Positions 35,719-48,639 of a stretch of 64,000 nt of DNA are shown here, piece after piece. The stretch comes from Poa pratensis (lineage: Eukaryota > Streptophyta > Magnoliopsida > Poales > Poaceae). Position 1 is the first letter of the stretch, and each line of letters starts with the position of its first letter. The notes under the pieces are model-generated. The model made no database searches. It worked only from the letters and a program-made list of their open reading frames with translations, and had not been told where the DNA came from. Made by a program: the position numbers and the translations under genes. The DNA lies in NCBI GenBank assembly GCA_947311845.1, contig CAMZMU010000062.1:47284906-47348905 (forward strand), in the 5' to 3' direction.

Positions 35719-36276
35719 CTAGGAGAATGCCCGTGCGTTGCTACGGATCCTATTTTTTCCGTAATGTTTATCAATAAAATACATGCAACATTCATGTAAG
35801 AATAAGACATACACAAGATATTTAAAAACTGAATAGATTCCACTTCTGCTTGAAATGTATGTCGACAAAATGTATATAAAGAACACAAATGTATAGCTCT
35901 CTCATTGCTTTCTTTTCGATCGTGTAGAACTCGATAAGATTTCGTTCCCACCCAGCGCCATCGTGTCAATGCGTATTGTTTTCATAACTGCATATAATTA
36001 AAAACATATATATTAATAAAAAAATAATAACCAAATTTTCGATAAGCACAAAACAACCAAACGGGGACAAATATTGCACGTAGGTCTAAATTAGCTAATC
36101 TGGGTTTGGCAAACGATTGCTATAGTATACTACTGAAACAGGTAAAAGGGAAGACAAAAAAAAAGTATCCCAGCATCACTCTCTGGATATGCTCCGACCT
36201 CTCTAGCTCGGGGTCTCCCAATCTCTGATCCCTCACTCCTCAGTCCTCGTATCCTCTGCTCCTATCTTCTTTTTCC

Positions 36277-36627
36277 ATGGGCGCGTCGGCTGCTCTCCAG
36301 GCCGGCCTCCATATCCCCGCCGCCGGCTCCCCCACGCCTGCAGCTGATCCAAACCCTGCCGCCTTGCGCTCACGACCTGACAACGCGGGTTCCGGCAGGA
36401 CGCCCTCGATCTCCGGCCCTCTGGCGCCACGCCCTCGACCTCCGGGCCTCTGGCGCCACGCCCTCGACCTCGGGCCCTCTGTCCCTCCAAACTCGCACGC
36501 GATTGGCACATATCGAGCCAGGCCGCCGCCGCCTTGCGCAAGGCCATCGCTGCTTCCACCATCGGGGTTGGTGCGGAAGGCTACCTACTTCGGCAGGTCA
36601 TGGTGTACAGCCATAATAATTGCTTAA
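36277..36627 (+). pseudogene. GC-rich exon-like block in Helitron A
   Basis: A CT-rich leader precedes an ATG-initiated Pro/Ala-rich frame of 116 codons. In another frame the downstream part reads AAALRKAIAASTIGVGAEGY, which looks more protein-like. I do not recognise the source gene. Composition differs sharply from the AT-rich Helitron around it, as expected for a captured exon. Confidence 0.35.
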
Positions 36628-38218
36628 TTTCACAGATTGATGCACAGCCATAATGTAGAATTGTTCTCCTATTTCGGCAGGTCATGGTGTAGAATCGTTC
36701 TCCCATTTCTTAAATGTACAGCCATAATTGCTTACTGCGTACATTTTGATGCATCATAGCTCAATGTAGTTTCGCTAAAAATGGGCATCCACAGATTCAC
36801 TTCATTTATGTAATGCCTCTTGTAAGCATATATTGTAGCAACTAATTGATGGCATCTGTGACCTTTTGGTTCTTCACTTACTGGGATTATTGAGTGAGCA
36901 CACATTATTCAAGGTGCCTTTGAAAATATGACAGTGTATGGAATCTTTTTATTCTGTTATGTACCTAGAAAAGGATGTACTTGATATTTGCCATGCATAA
37001 TAGGAGTATAGCTTCAATTTAATTGCAACTGAGGGGTAGACATGCCGATCAAACGATGAAAAGTACTGAGGTGTGCTGGTTTAACTGAAAAGCTTTATTT
37101 GTCATTCGTTGAACTGGTAGTTTCTTTGTCCTAGCAACCTTATGTCTAGTGGATTGAAGATGAAAATGGGGAATTGTGACAGGTACTTTACTTATGACGA
37201 GGCATTTACATAGGTACTCCTGGTGCAGCTTTCATCTAGTTGTGCCGACAAGCTTGTTTAGGCTATGTGAATATTGAATGTACCACTATCTGATTCATTC
37301 CATTCTATGAATGTAATTGCAAATTATAGCAACAATTGATCGATCACACAGGCGCCTTTGGAAATATGACGGTGTAATGAATTGTTTGTTCTTTCCTTTC
37401 ATATAGGCGGCCGAAGATTTACTTGACCTTTGTCATGCCGTAATAGGAGTATAGCTTCGAATTAAAGTATCAACTGAGTGGCATACATGCCAATTAAATT
37501 CCCCTCTGTAATGGTGTGTGCCAAGTGAACTGAAAGGCGTTGCCTCTCGACTCATAGATGTTACATGTTTAGCAACTCAGGATCTGTCATGATTTGTGTG
37601 CCCGTCCTCTGGCTTCTGCTCTGAGTCGAGAGAGTATATACGCATAACCCCAAATTTCACAAGTGTGTGTCTTTATTTAGCAGACTCTTGGGGAACTATG
37701 TTAATTTAACATTTCCTTGTTTATTTGGACTTCGAAAGTACCACTGCTGCTTTCATAAGGTCAGTTTGGAAGCAAATTTCATGAGTTGTAATATGCCATG
37801 GGACCCGTTTCTTTCATTTGCCATATTTATGTGTGATGTAGGTCACATGTCATTAAATTTTTGCAACATTTCTAGAGGAATGTATTTCCGTGCGTGCATG
37901 CCAGGTGTACTAATCACCAATCTATCTTCATGGAGATTCAACTCATACCAGCATACATTCTTATTTTAGTTTGTATACCTGAATAGGAGTACTATCTAAA
38001 TTCTGCGCAAAAGAATTTGGGATGGTATATAGTTGCAGTTTCACTGTCAGCACCCAAATTCTGGATCCAGATGGAATTGCTTGATCTTTGCTGTATATTT
38101 GCTCAACTTGTAATGCCCATTTATTGAAAGCAAAATGTTATGATGTGCAGTATAACTAAAGTTGATCCTTTCAAAGAAATTGATCTGGCAATTACTAACA
38201 GATGACACCCTGTTTTAG

Positions 38219-38362
38219 GTTGTTGAGAGTGGTGGGAAGAACATCGAGATTGCAGCGATGACAAAGAACGATGGCCTCCGGCAACTTGAGGAGACCGAAA
38301 TTGATGAATATGTTGCCGAGATTGAGGCAGAGAAGGCCGCGGCTGAGGCTGCAAAGAAGGGT
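38219..38362 (+). pseudogene. captured 20S proteasome alpha-type subunit C-terminal exon
   Basis: After an acceptor (TTTTAG) the frame reads VVESGGKNIEIAAMTKND, GLRQLEETEIDEYVAEI and EAEKAAAEAAKKG, the C-terminal end of the plant alpha subunit of the PAD1 group (alpha type-7 in plant naming), before departing from the family at the last few residues. There is only this exon, with no N-terminus. The intact protein forms part of the outer rings of the 20S core. Here it is a transposon-borne scrap. Confidence 0.82.
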
Positions 38363-39437
38363 GGTCTGAGATTGAATTGTGGATCCTGTCAAGCTGTTGC
38401 AGGTCAATTAAACTACTGTATGCCGACAGGTATCGCAAAAAATTGTGAACACGCTTGGAAAAGGTTAGAATTGAAGCAACACAAAATTGTTAGAATCAAA
38501 CTACTCTATTCTTTCAATTTTTAGATGATTGTGTACCTCTAAACAGATGAAGGTTGGAGAAGATGATGATTGGCGGCCACCGGTGAGGCAACTGGTCCTG
38601 CAGCGGTTTGGGGATGATGATCAGCAGCCGGTCCGGCCGCCGGAGACGTCATATGAACCAGCGTCGTTGATACGGTGTGGCACCGCGGTCAAGGACGGCG
38701 ATGTCGACCTAGTAACATCGATACTGTGCAGCCACACGGCGACATGTTGCTGTATTGCAAATTTGCTGGCTGATTGATTCGTTGGTTCCTTCGTTGGTCA
38801 CGTAAAGGAAATCCTTCGTTGGTTCGCACCTGTTTGGTTTTGATTGCTGTTTTATACTTTTGGCAAGTTTTGATTGCTGATTGATGCGCTGGTTCCCTCG
38901 TTGGTTACGGAAAGGGAAACCTTCGTTGGTTGATTTTGGTGGGCCCAGTTATAGCGACGGGGTGATGTGTCGCTGAGCGATCGTCTGCCTGGACGGACGG
39001 ACGTAACTCCTAATTAATGGTGTAGTAAAGATTGACTTGCGTGATTAGGGGATGCGTGGGTGGGAGGCGACGGAATGTTGGACGAAACCTAATGACGAAG
39101 TGGGCTAATGGCAGACTAAGGAACCAAACTTTTCTTTTAGATAGGAGAGATTACATTTTCTTGTAGAAAATATTTAAGTGCATTTTATCAAAAAATATTT
39201 TTAGAAATGCCAGCAAAACATGCAACAAGGTCCACTGGGCAACAATGGTATATTGCTATATGTAGTGTCCACAAAATGGTGCTTTCCATACAAAATGGAA
39301 GATTGTCTATTTTCACATAAGTGCCTCCATATGTGTAGGGAAGACAGCAAACTTGTATAACAAAAGAAGAAGAAAGACCGAGCAACAACCTAAAGAATCT
39401 CTTTGGTGCGGTTATCGATAACTACAAGTTAGGTAAA

Positions 39438-40134
39438 ATGGCAAGGTACGTGGGCAAACCGAAGATGCGGGAAGACCGAGCACGAGAGGCCTTGATTTTG
39501 ATAAACGAGGATAACAAGGACGGCAGGGTTTCCAAGTACATTCACAATCTAGTGCCTTATTTTTTCAATAAACTGGGCCCACTATGTCTCGTCTATAACG
39601 CGACCGGCGACACCCTCTACCAAGTCGCCGAATATGACTGGTGTGGTCAGATCAGCGGTGCTCCCTACCCTACAGAGATAGGCAACGGCCAGTGGGCTGC
39701 CTTCCGTCATAGCACTTTATGGGGAGAGCCAAGTTCGTTAGGTGGTGTCGTGTACCGTGGAAAAAACAAAGATGACGAGAACCATGATTACCTAGTTTCA
39801 TGGTTTGTCCCGCATATTTTCACGTACCGCAACAAGGTATGTGTGTCCCGGTCATCGTTAATTATTCCACTTTAATTGTTATTGTTAAGCTAAATGCACT
39901 CACACCACAATGCTTAAAATGTTACTAATATGAGCGAGCAATATTAACCAATGCATGCAGTCTTATTGTGATATTGGTGGTGTCGAGAAGTTCCGAAACC
40001 AATGGCGTAGTTTGGCAAACAAAACGACTGGTTCTGCTTATTCGTCGAAGGCAGAGTTCGGTGGGTGCAAGATTGAAGCAAATATCAGCAGGGGTAGTAG
40101 CCCCAAGTTTACCGCAATAATCAGCTATTGTTGA
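39438..40134 (+). CDS. 23 kDa jasmonate-induced protein-like
   Basis: Two exons, 39438-39836 and 39961-40134, with GT-AG junctions and a single open frame of 190 residues. It matches the barley JIP23-type family pattern: CLVYNATGDTL (about residue 51), DWCGQISGAPYP, IGNGQWAAFRH, GGVVYRGK and a DYLVSWFVP motif. Proteins of this family accumulate after methyl jasmonate or stress; their biochemical role is not established. There is no signal peptide or membrane segment. The frame is open for another 33 codons upstream without an ATG, so 39438 is the first usable start. The 5' end lies only 288 bp from the Helitron A terminus, which may have changed its promoter. Confidence 0.78.
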
Positions 40135-41597
40135 TCAGCCATCTATGGCCATTGTGGATCCACGGATGGTCATTCCTATTTTGGTGATGCATGATCTGTA
40201 CACTTGTTACGGTCTGATTGTGTCGTACGTTAATGGTGTCTTGCAACTTGAAACAGCAAATGTAGCACCACACGGATTTGACAGTGACACACTTATTATG
40301 TATACGTATTATGTTGGAATTCATCCCAATCATGTAAGGAATTGTAATTCATCCCAATCGATCCCAAATGGGTGTTTCCACCATCAATGTCATCATGAAC
40401 TAGACTTGCAAAGAGTGTGTGATGAAATGTTCTATTTATTTGTTCTGTAATGATATGAACCTAATATCATTAGTACATATCGGGCAATTTAATACCCCTT
40501 GTACATGGATGGATCTTTCCATGTGTGTTGTACCCTATTGCTTACTTTAAAAACTACAGCCCTCTGTAATGCTTCGACCAACGATTTAAGGTCGAACAAT
40601 CATACATGTTTTTTTTATAAACGGGTTTGAAAAGACGTCTCTCCTAATTAGTTTTGCATGTTTGTTAACAACATAAGTATGATCTTACCGTGTGCTACAG
40701 TATTATAGCTAAATTTTTTGTAGTGCACAAGACGGTGGTAGACCTTTGAAAAGGAGAAAATATCAAAGAAGGAGGCCCGTAGATTTAATACTTATTTGAG
40801 TCGTAGGGCATCCATACTATCAAGAGGGGTTGCCTTTTTGGAAAGTATGGGAAATCATCTTGCTGCACACGTACGCCTTCGCACCCAGATAATTCACAGA
40901 AAAACAATGGTGTTTAGTGGCTGTTGCCCGGAGACTCCGGTGGTGTCAGGCCAAAGACTCTGGTGTGCAAACACCGGAGTTTTCGGACTCAGTGCAGCCG
41001 GAGACTCTGGCCCCGAATTTATTCAGAATTTACCTCAGTTGCTAGCGCTTGGCGTGAGCCTCTGTAATCAGTACGGAGCATGGTCAAAGGCTTTGAAAAG
41101 TTTCCGGTCTGGCCGGAGTCTCTGGGTCCTGGTGGACTGGAGACTCCGGGGTTAAGTTTCCTGCAACGGCTAGATTCTTGGGGACACTATGAAAAGTCTT
41201 CTCCTACCTTGAGATGGGCACCACGACCAGAATATCTTCACCCACCTTTGTTGTAAGCTTCAGCTCTCTAGATCTCTCTCCCTGCCAAACACCTTATCCT
41301 TTTAGGACTTGGGGAGTTAACCTAGATCTACACTTTCATCAAAGCAATTTGATTTCCCTATCCATTACATCGAGGAACTTGTTACTCTTGAATTTGTTGG
41401 AACCCCAGAAGGTTAGTGGTTGTCTCCGTAGCTTTGGAGGCCGTTGGGACTAGCCGGGAGCCTCCAATCGAGTTGTGGATGTGTGTCTCGGCCTTGTAAT
41501 TTTTGTGACTTTAGGAGCCGTGGGAATTCGTTGGGAGCCTCCATTATCGGGCATCACCTTGAGTGGGGGGGATCGACTGATTTTCCTGTTCTCCGAG
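40135..41597. other. intergenic, with a GGAGACTCCGG-rich stretch
   Basis: From about 40920 to 41150 the motif CCGGAGACTCCGG or close variants occurs five times in both orientations. The following part (41250-41560) has TTGGGAGCCTCCA-like direct repeats and looks like noncoding retrotransposon sequence, but I found no LTR boundaries. No gene. Confidence 0.4.
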
Positions 41598-41906
41598 CTA
41601 GGCCACTTGTTTCCCGTTTTTTGCCGTCCGCTCCTGCTCCCTCTTTAGCTTATATGTCGCCTCCTCCTCCTGCCTCTGTTGACTATATGTCTTCTGAATA
41701 TAGCGGACATAGTCATCTGGCAAATCAGGCGGCTGTGGTGGTCCCGTCGATAGATTTGTCACAACTTTCAAAACTGTTTCCAGAGGTAGTATCTTCTTTG
41801 GCTCGGGCCGTTTCAGAGCAAGTTGTCTTTTGACTTCAGCAGCCACGATCGCGGCGTTTTTCTCGACAGTCCTGTCCCAAGGTAACTTCTCAGGAGACTT
41901 GTCCAT
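41598..41906 (-). pseudogene. CACTA-type (TNP1-like) protein fragment
   Basis: The 102-codon frame reads EKLPWDRTVEKNAAIVAAEV, KKILPLETVLKVV and GPPQPPDLPDDYVRYIQKTY. This resembles a conserved segment of proteins encoded by En/Spm-like elements of cereals, before or around the Ulp1-like part. It has no flanking CACTA ends in the immediate neighbourhood. Moderate to low confidence; it could be an unannotated host gene exon. Confidence 0.45.
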
Positions 41907-42625
41907 TGAATACCCGGTGAGTAACTTTTTCTAAAAGGTTAGCTTTGAAGTCTGAATCATGTGATCGAGTGACTCTGATATGGCCTAAGGCATGATGGTT
42001 GAGGAATAAGTTAAAACAGAGCGTTAAAGCTTTTTTAACTTCGTCACCTGCTGCTATTCTGTTCAGGTTGCCGGACTGTAAGATTTGTTAAAAAGTAATC
42101 CAGCTGAGGATGAATTTTAATGTTGGTCTATTTGATGTCTACGGCACCATGGGATAGCGATTGCCAAGAATATGAATTTCCAGGATAAGTGTACGTTTAT
42201 CATCCACAATTGCTAGCTTCTGTCCCATTTTTGTTGTGTTTGTTATTGGTTTGATAATGCCTATCTAAAATGAGCATGCGTGTTGGAGTCCCTTTTATTT
42301 TCTTTCATATTGATTCTCATTTATAATCAGTAGCCATCCATATTTGCAATGAATTTCAAAACTATCTGTGTTCTTCAAATATATTTATTCGAAAAGGAGG
42401 ATAATCGTTAGCTTCTGTAGTGAGTGATGCACACTGCCTATATTATTTTTTATTATTCATAATCTAGCGGCCAAACAAAGTTGAGCCCAAAATAACACCA
42501 GATGCCATATGCCTGTTCACCAGACAACCACTAAGTTCTCCCAATATAAAGTTTGGCTACATGGTAGTTTAGCATTCAGAATATCTAATAGTACACGGAC
42601 TTCTCACAAGTAATATAATAACTAG

Positions 42626-43920
42626 TTGAATGCATGTGCGTTGCTACGGCTAGTTAACGTGAAATACAAGAATAACATGAGGATTGTAATGTACATTGCA
42701 ATTGCAGTAGTTTTTCTGTCTAACGTCAAATCGGCATGGTAAAATGCACGTTTACCGAGCCACTCTCTTCATCGTCGCTCACCTTCTTTTCCATCTCGAC
42801 GCTTAAGTCTTCTCAACTCCAAAAGCTATAAATGTCCACACCGTATATTTCACTCATCTATATTCCGACAATATTATGTGCGAACAATTCTTTTTGCCTC
42901 TTCGAGCTTGTTTCACCGGAGTGGTAGCACAAGATCTTGTAGCTAGTATTCACGCGAGGGGTAGTGTGCTCATCTCCACAAATATCAAACATAGATCTGG
43001 ATCGGCCATCAACATAGATATGGATCGACTAAAACTGGATAAAATTTTGACATGTATTGATGGCATAGAATTTATTCTGAGATTATAGAATTGACATCTC
43101 GACGGATCATATTGCATTCTTCTGGGCTCTGTTTTGTGGAAACACACATAAATCACTTTTGCTTCCCAAATGTCTACATGGGCCTTTTGTTTCTAGCTCA
43201 AATAAGGGCATTATACGAAGAACATGAAGAAGGACAAGTGCCAGGGAAGATCTCTACACCGCTATCCCATCTTAGATCAATTTTCCATGTTTCTGAAATT
43301 GGAGATTAAAGTTCTCATTAATTGTTGCATTTAGCCTAATAAAACATAAACGAATAGATAGCTTTTTTCGTAAGGTAAACAAATATGTTGTTTCAGTGAA
43401 GCATTCCTGAGATAGCATCACCTATAGTACCAATACGCAAGAAACCATGTCAGAGAGTTTAGAAATCCATTGTGTGAATGCAACTAAGTTATGAAAAAGT
43501 ATAATAAAAAGAGTCAGTCGGGAGTCCAGGACCACGGAAACTGATTCAGTACAATACATCAATATCAGGACTAACTGCATAGAAGCCTAACAGAGAGGAA
43601 AGAAACCACAAAGTACAAAAGAAAAGAAGAAACATAACATCCTCACTCTCAGACCCAATAGGCTGATCACATGGAACAATTGTTGGGAAACACACAACTG
43701 AATATCCATAGAAAAATGGCAGATATGTGAAAAGTGGTTCAAGATACACTGCATATTGATTGGATTTAAGCTGATTCAGTAATCTCAGTGCCACATACCT
43801 TCTTCAGGAAAGCACCACGCTTCGGTGTGAGTTAAAGTTCAGAGCAGGAGCCCCCACAGTGGTAAACGCGACATCGCACTATTTACAGAGCATGATGTGG
43901 TCACTTGAGTTGGGCAGGCC
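42626..43920. other. left arm of Helitron C
   Basis: No identifiable gene. ORFs of 60-80 codons have no domain. A donor-like GAAGAAG|GTATG on the minus strand near 43796-43806 hints at another captured exon at about 43807-43900. Confidence 0.3.
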
Positions 43921-43955
43921 CACTACTAGGAAAAGGGTTGTAGAGAGGTTGCCAG

Positions 43956-44372
43956 TCTGTGGCGCACCATTAATTCGTGCGCCACAGAATTATTTCTGTG
44001 GCGCATGGATTCTGGTGCGCCACAGAAATTTCCCACTTTTGTGGCGCATCTTTTGACCATGCGCCACAGAAAGTAAAATTTCTGTGGCGCATGTCCACAG
44101 ATGCGCCACAGAAATCCATACTTCTGTGGCGCACCAGCCACGGTGCGCCACAGAATTCCTGTGGGTCCCACTGCAATCATTGGGCCAAGGTCCATCTGGG
44201 GACATTCTGTGGCGCACCGTTGCTGGTGCGCCACAGAAACACAGCTTTCTGTGGCGCATCCAACACCATGCGCCACAGAAAGTTGGGTTTCTGTGGCGCA
44301 CCAGCCACGGTGCGCCACAGAATGTTCACTTTCTGTGGCGCATAAACACCATGCGCCACAGAAAGTTGGCCC
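43956..44372. repeat. left subterminal repeat block of CACTA
   Basis: About 15 copies of TCTGTGGCGCA(C/T) and its complement TGCGCCACAGAA, mostly in head-to-head pairs about 20-45 bp apart. These are the likely TNPA-type binding sites, and in En/Spm elements this zone overlaps the transposase promoter. Confidence 0.85.
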
Positions 44373-45138
44373 AGATCTACAAAAAGGTGGCACCACCCTT
44401 TCCCCATGCATGTGACCTTCTTCATCCTCCCATCTAGCTCGAGCTCCTCCTCTCTCCCATGCCATTTTGACCATCCTATTCTCCATTATTTGTTATTAAA
44501 CCTAGTTTATTTGATATATAATTGGTGAGGGCTTGGGAGAGCCTCCATATATATCTCCTCCTCTCTTTTTGTCCACAATTTTCTCTCCATCACCACACAC
44601 TCTCTCTCATCGATCACGGTCACGTCTCGGCAACGGATCTAGATCTACTAGGTGGGTATTGTTGGATGGATGTTTGTTAAAGGCATGAGAAACTTGTCGG
44701 CGGGCGATTGTGTGTGTGGTTTGCATGAAGCAAACTATTGTTGAACGGATCTATGCATGAAACTTGTGTGTGTGGTTTGCATGAATCTTTGCTTGCGCCG
44801 GCGTGGTGCATGGATGTTTGCCGAAATGTTGATTCATTTCCATTTCGGTAAATTTTTGCACCACATATGTCCTACTTTTAGGGGAAGTCATGCCGAATTT
44901 TTTCGTCGAACATTTCCGACTTTCCGATTTCCCGCATGAGAAGCTTGTATGTGTGTGTGTGCATGTTGCGGTTAATTAATTCTAATTAATAACACATACT
45001 CTATATGTATACCGCGTAGGCGACCATGGTCATCAAGATGAGCTCCAATCGAATCAACAACTACAAGGAAGAAGCGAAGGCGGAAATGATCGGTGCAACG
45101 GGCGCCAGATACGATGTCCGTGTAGAAGTTGCAAATTT

Positions 45139-48100
45139 GTGAGATGGATCGACCCTGATTCCGGACAATTGGAGGAACACCTGCTCAGGCGCGGTTTCAT
45201 GGAAGGCTTCAACCAAGCGCCGACAGCAAATGTTGCGCCTGAAGACGAGGGCGGGCAAGATGATCGTGACGAAGGAGATGCCGACGGACATGGTCATGAT
45301 GGTGGTGGAGAAGACGCGAACACGCCGCAGAGCTCGCTAATGTCGGCCTTGATGGAGTCTCATGTTCAAGAACTGCTCCTCAAGAACGCGAGCACCGTTA
45401 GAGAGAAAGCCAAGCTGGCGCAAATGGAGATAGACGGGAAGACTCCGTTGTATCCTGGGTGCCGGCCACAGGATACGCGCTTGCAAGTAACGCTTGATGC
45501 TCTGGAGATGAAGTCGGGAAACAAATGGACCGACGCGAGCTTCAACAAGAACATGCAATTCTTGCACGAGCGTCTTCCCGAGGGGAACACATTGCCAACT
45601 AGTATCGAGGAGGCCAAGAAAGTCGTTTGCCCTCTTGACCTACCGCACGTTAAATACCACGCCTGCATCAATGATTGCGCAATTTATCGGGGCGAGTACG
45701 AGGACAGAACCACATGTCCGGTGTGCGGCCAAGGACGGTACAAGAGCCGTGGGAAGAAAGTTCCTCGAAAAGTGGTATGGTACTTTCCTATCACTCCCCG
45801 TCTGCAGCGGTACTTCGTGGACCCTAAGGAAGCAAAGCTCATGCAATGGCACGCGGAAAGGGAGAAGCCCGAAGAAGATCCGGAGAAGGGCAGGATCCTT
45901 ACACACCCTTCAGACGCTAGCCAGTGGCAAGAGTTGGACGCCGTCGGAAATTTCGGAGGCGACGCAAGGAACGTCAGGCTCGGTATGAGCACCGATGGAC
46001 TCAATCCGTTCGGCAACCAGAGTAGCACGCATAGCACCTGGCCCGTGTTTGTATGGCCTTACAACCTTCCCCCGTGGTTGTGCACGAAGCAAAGGTACAT
46101 ACACATGAGTATTCTCATTCAGGGGCCGAAACAAGCAGGTGTCCACATACATCTGTATCTCGCGCTGTTGAAAGAGGAGTTAGCCACGTTGTGGGAGACG
46201 CCAGCCCGTACGTGGGATGCCTACACTGGAGATTATTTCGACATGAGAGCCGCGTTGCTCACGACGGTGCAGGACTATCCTGGTTGCTCATATGTATCGG
46301 CCCAGGTAGGCCACGGATTCTGCGCATGTGTCAGGTGCATGGATAAGACCCCGCATCTCCAGCTACCAAGGAATCCCGGGTCTTCGAAAACCGTGTACCC
46401 AGGGGCTCGAAGGTGGCTTCGCATGGATCACCCGTGGAGAAAACGCGGTGACCTGTTCAATGGTAAGGACGAGATCGAAGGAGCCCCGAGCCGAGGAGCG
46501 GCACAGAAATCGACGAGCTGTTGAAAAATTGGGAGGAGTGCCCCGCGCCGGGAAAGAAACGACCGAAGGTAGATCCGCTGCTGGGTGTATGGAAAGCGAG
46601 GTCTGTTTTCCACGACTTGGAGTACTGGAAGGTCCTCAAGACGCCACATAGCCTCGATATGATGCACATTACGAAGAATGTCACCGAGGCTCTGCTTGGC
46701 ACTCTTTCCAACATGCCGGAAAAGACCAAGGATGGGACGAAAGCAAGATACGATCTGAAATGGCTTGGTGTCAGGAAAGATCTTCAGGCTCCCGATAGCG
46801 ATGACGATGATGATGATGATGATCAGACGGAAGGGACTCAAGGTCGCCGCAAAAGGGTAAAGAAGAACACTGTGGTGCTTCCCGCTACGTGCTTCACTAT
46901 GAGTCCGGAGGAGCTCGAGCAATTCTACATGTGTCTCCTAGGAGTCAAATTTCCTCATGGTTACGCGGGGCAGATAAGCAGATATCTGGACGGAACGAAG
47001 AAGAGGTTTAGCGGGATGAAGTCTCACGACTGTCACGTGCTGTTGACGCAGATACTTCCCGTTGCGATTCGAGGGATAATGGACGAGCACGTCCGTGATA
47101 CGCTGCTTGCCCTTTGCAACTTTTTCGACGTCATCAACAGGAAGTCGATCGGCGTGAAGCAGCTCGACAGGCTAGAGGAAGAGATCGTGCTGATACTATG
47201 CGAGCTCGAGATTTACTTCCCGCCAGCATTCTTTGATATCTGCGTGCATCTCCTTCTCCATGTCGTTGATGACATCAGGCAGCTCGGGCCAACGTTCATG
47301 CACTACATGATGCCGTTCGAAAGGATGAACGGTGTCATGAAAGGATACGTCCGCAACAGGTCCCATCCAGACGCAAGCATGGCCAAGGGCTTTCTAACCT
47401 ACGAGTGCATCTCCTTCTGCCAGAATTATCTAAGCACCGAGAACCAGGATGTTGGTCTCCCACGAGGAAACACTTCGGCAGGCTCAATGGATATGGTCAC
47501 CGAGAGGGCACCAGCTCAACCTTTGTCAGCATGCAGGGTCGAAAGGACGACTTCGACAGGGCTCACCGGGTCGCGCTACAACACTTACAATTGATCGAAA
47601 CTTGGGTGGAACAGCACAAATGCTTACTCGAGCAACATTACATCAAACTGGGCCGGCCGAGGAAGAAGGGAGACGTAACCAGAGCGCACAACTCTAGCTT
47701 CACGCGTTGGTTCAAGCAAAAGCAACTGGAGCTAGCAAAGAACAAAGCACCATCTACGGAAGATGAAAGACTCATATTCTCCTTATCACGGGGTCCCTCG
47801 CACAACGTAAAGACCTATCAGGCGTACGACATCAACGGCTACAGATTCTACACCGAGGAAAAGGACAAGAAGTCGGAATATCAAAACTCAGGAGTAACTA
47901 TGCTATCCTACGGCGATGAGGAGGCTACTGTCAAGGAAAGATACTTCGGAAGGATTGAGGACATATGGGAGCTCAACTACTGTGGAGAGTTGGTGCCAAT
48001 GTTCCGTGTAAGATGGGCCAAGGACGTCGTCAAAGAAGGCCGGTATTTCACCACCATGGTAATACCCGATGCCAAATCGAAGAACGCCTCCGCGAAAAAT

Positions 48101-48499
48101 GAGCCATGGGTACTCGCTAGCCAAGTTGAGCAATGCTTCTTCATTACCGACCCGTCAAAGCCTAGCCGTGTTGTCGTGAGGAGGGGCAAGAGGAGCATCA
48201 TCGGAATGGAAGGAGGCGCCACCGAGCAAGACTTGGACAACGAGCCAAAGATCGAGGAGGAATTCGACAAGTTCTTCGACATGCCTACTACTAGTACACA
48301 AAGAAGGAAGACCTCCCTACCTACTAAAGGTTGTCCGTTCACGCGAAGAAATCTCAAGGTGACCGGCCTAAAGTTTTCAACCGCAAGAAGGGAAAGAAAG
48401 AAGCTAGCTCGCGGAACCAGACGAAGAAGAGACTTTGTGTGTGTGTGTGAGAGACAATGCAATGCAAGCATATATATGTATGATCATGAATATGTATGA
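45139..48499 (+). pseudogene. CACTA TNPD/TNP2-type transposase, two frameshifts
   Basis: The frame is open from at least 45112 (RCPCRSCKFVRWIDPDSG, the transposase-associated Cys motif); the true start is upstream and may lie in a separate exon. The core (Transposase_21/TNP2) follows: YHACINDCAIYRGEYEDR, TCPVCGQGRYK, VPRKVVWYFPITPRLQRYF. A one-base shift near 46490 leads into the second part (SLDMMHITKNVTEALLGTL; DUF4218-like LLHVVDDIRQLGPTFMHYMM, with an Asp run at about 46800). A second shift near 47460 leads to the C-terminus with a DUF4216-like region (YFGRIEDIWELNYCGELVPM) and the stop at 48497-48499. The intact enzyme cuts and joins the element ends in the nucleus. Length and domain order are complete apart from the two shifts. 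Confidence 0.88.
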
Positions 48500-48639
48500 G
48501 ACATTGTGTGTGAGACAATGCAAGACCATATATATGCATTAAATGAATGGACATAATGGTCTACTAACAATTGTGTGTAGTACGTGTTCTTTCTTTAAAT
48601 TTAACCAAAAAATATATTTTTTTAGCAGTTCTGGCACAC

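Larger units (their letters stand above)
35719..39150 (-). mobile_element. Helitron A with captured gene fragments, 3.4 kb
   Basis: On the minus strand it starts TCTCTCCTATCTAAAAG after an A, and ends CCGTAGCAACGCAC ... CTCCTAG before a T, satisfying the Helitron rules: 5' TC, 3' CTAG, a short CCGT/ACGG hairpin about 14 bp before the end, insertion between A and T, and no target duplication. It has no helicase, so it is non-autonomous. It carries a proteasome alpha-subunit exon in the opposite orientation and a GC-rich exon-like block. Confidence 0.75.

Noticed and set aside
43926..44486. 186-codon minus-strand ORF
   Set aside because: Translation of the subterminal repeats (FCGAW/CATE-type units), open in several frames.
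46801..46824. Asp run as a separate microsatellite feature
   Set aside because: It is an in-frame GAT/GAC run within the transposase coding sequence, common in this protein family region.
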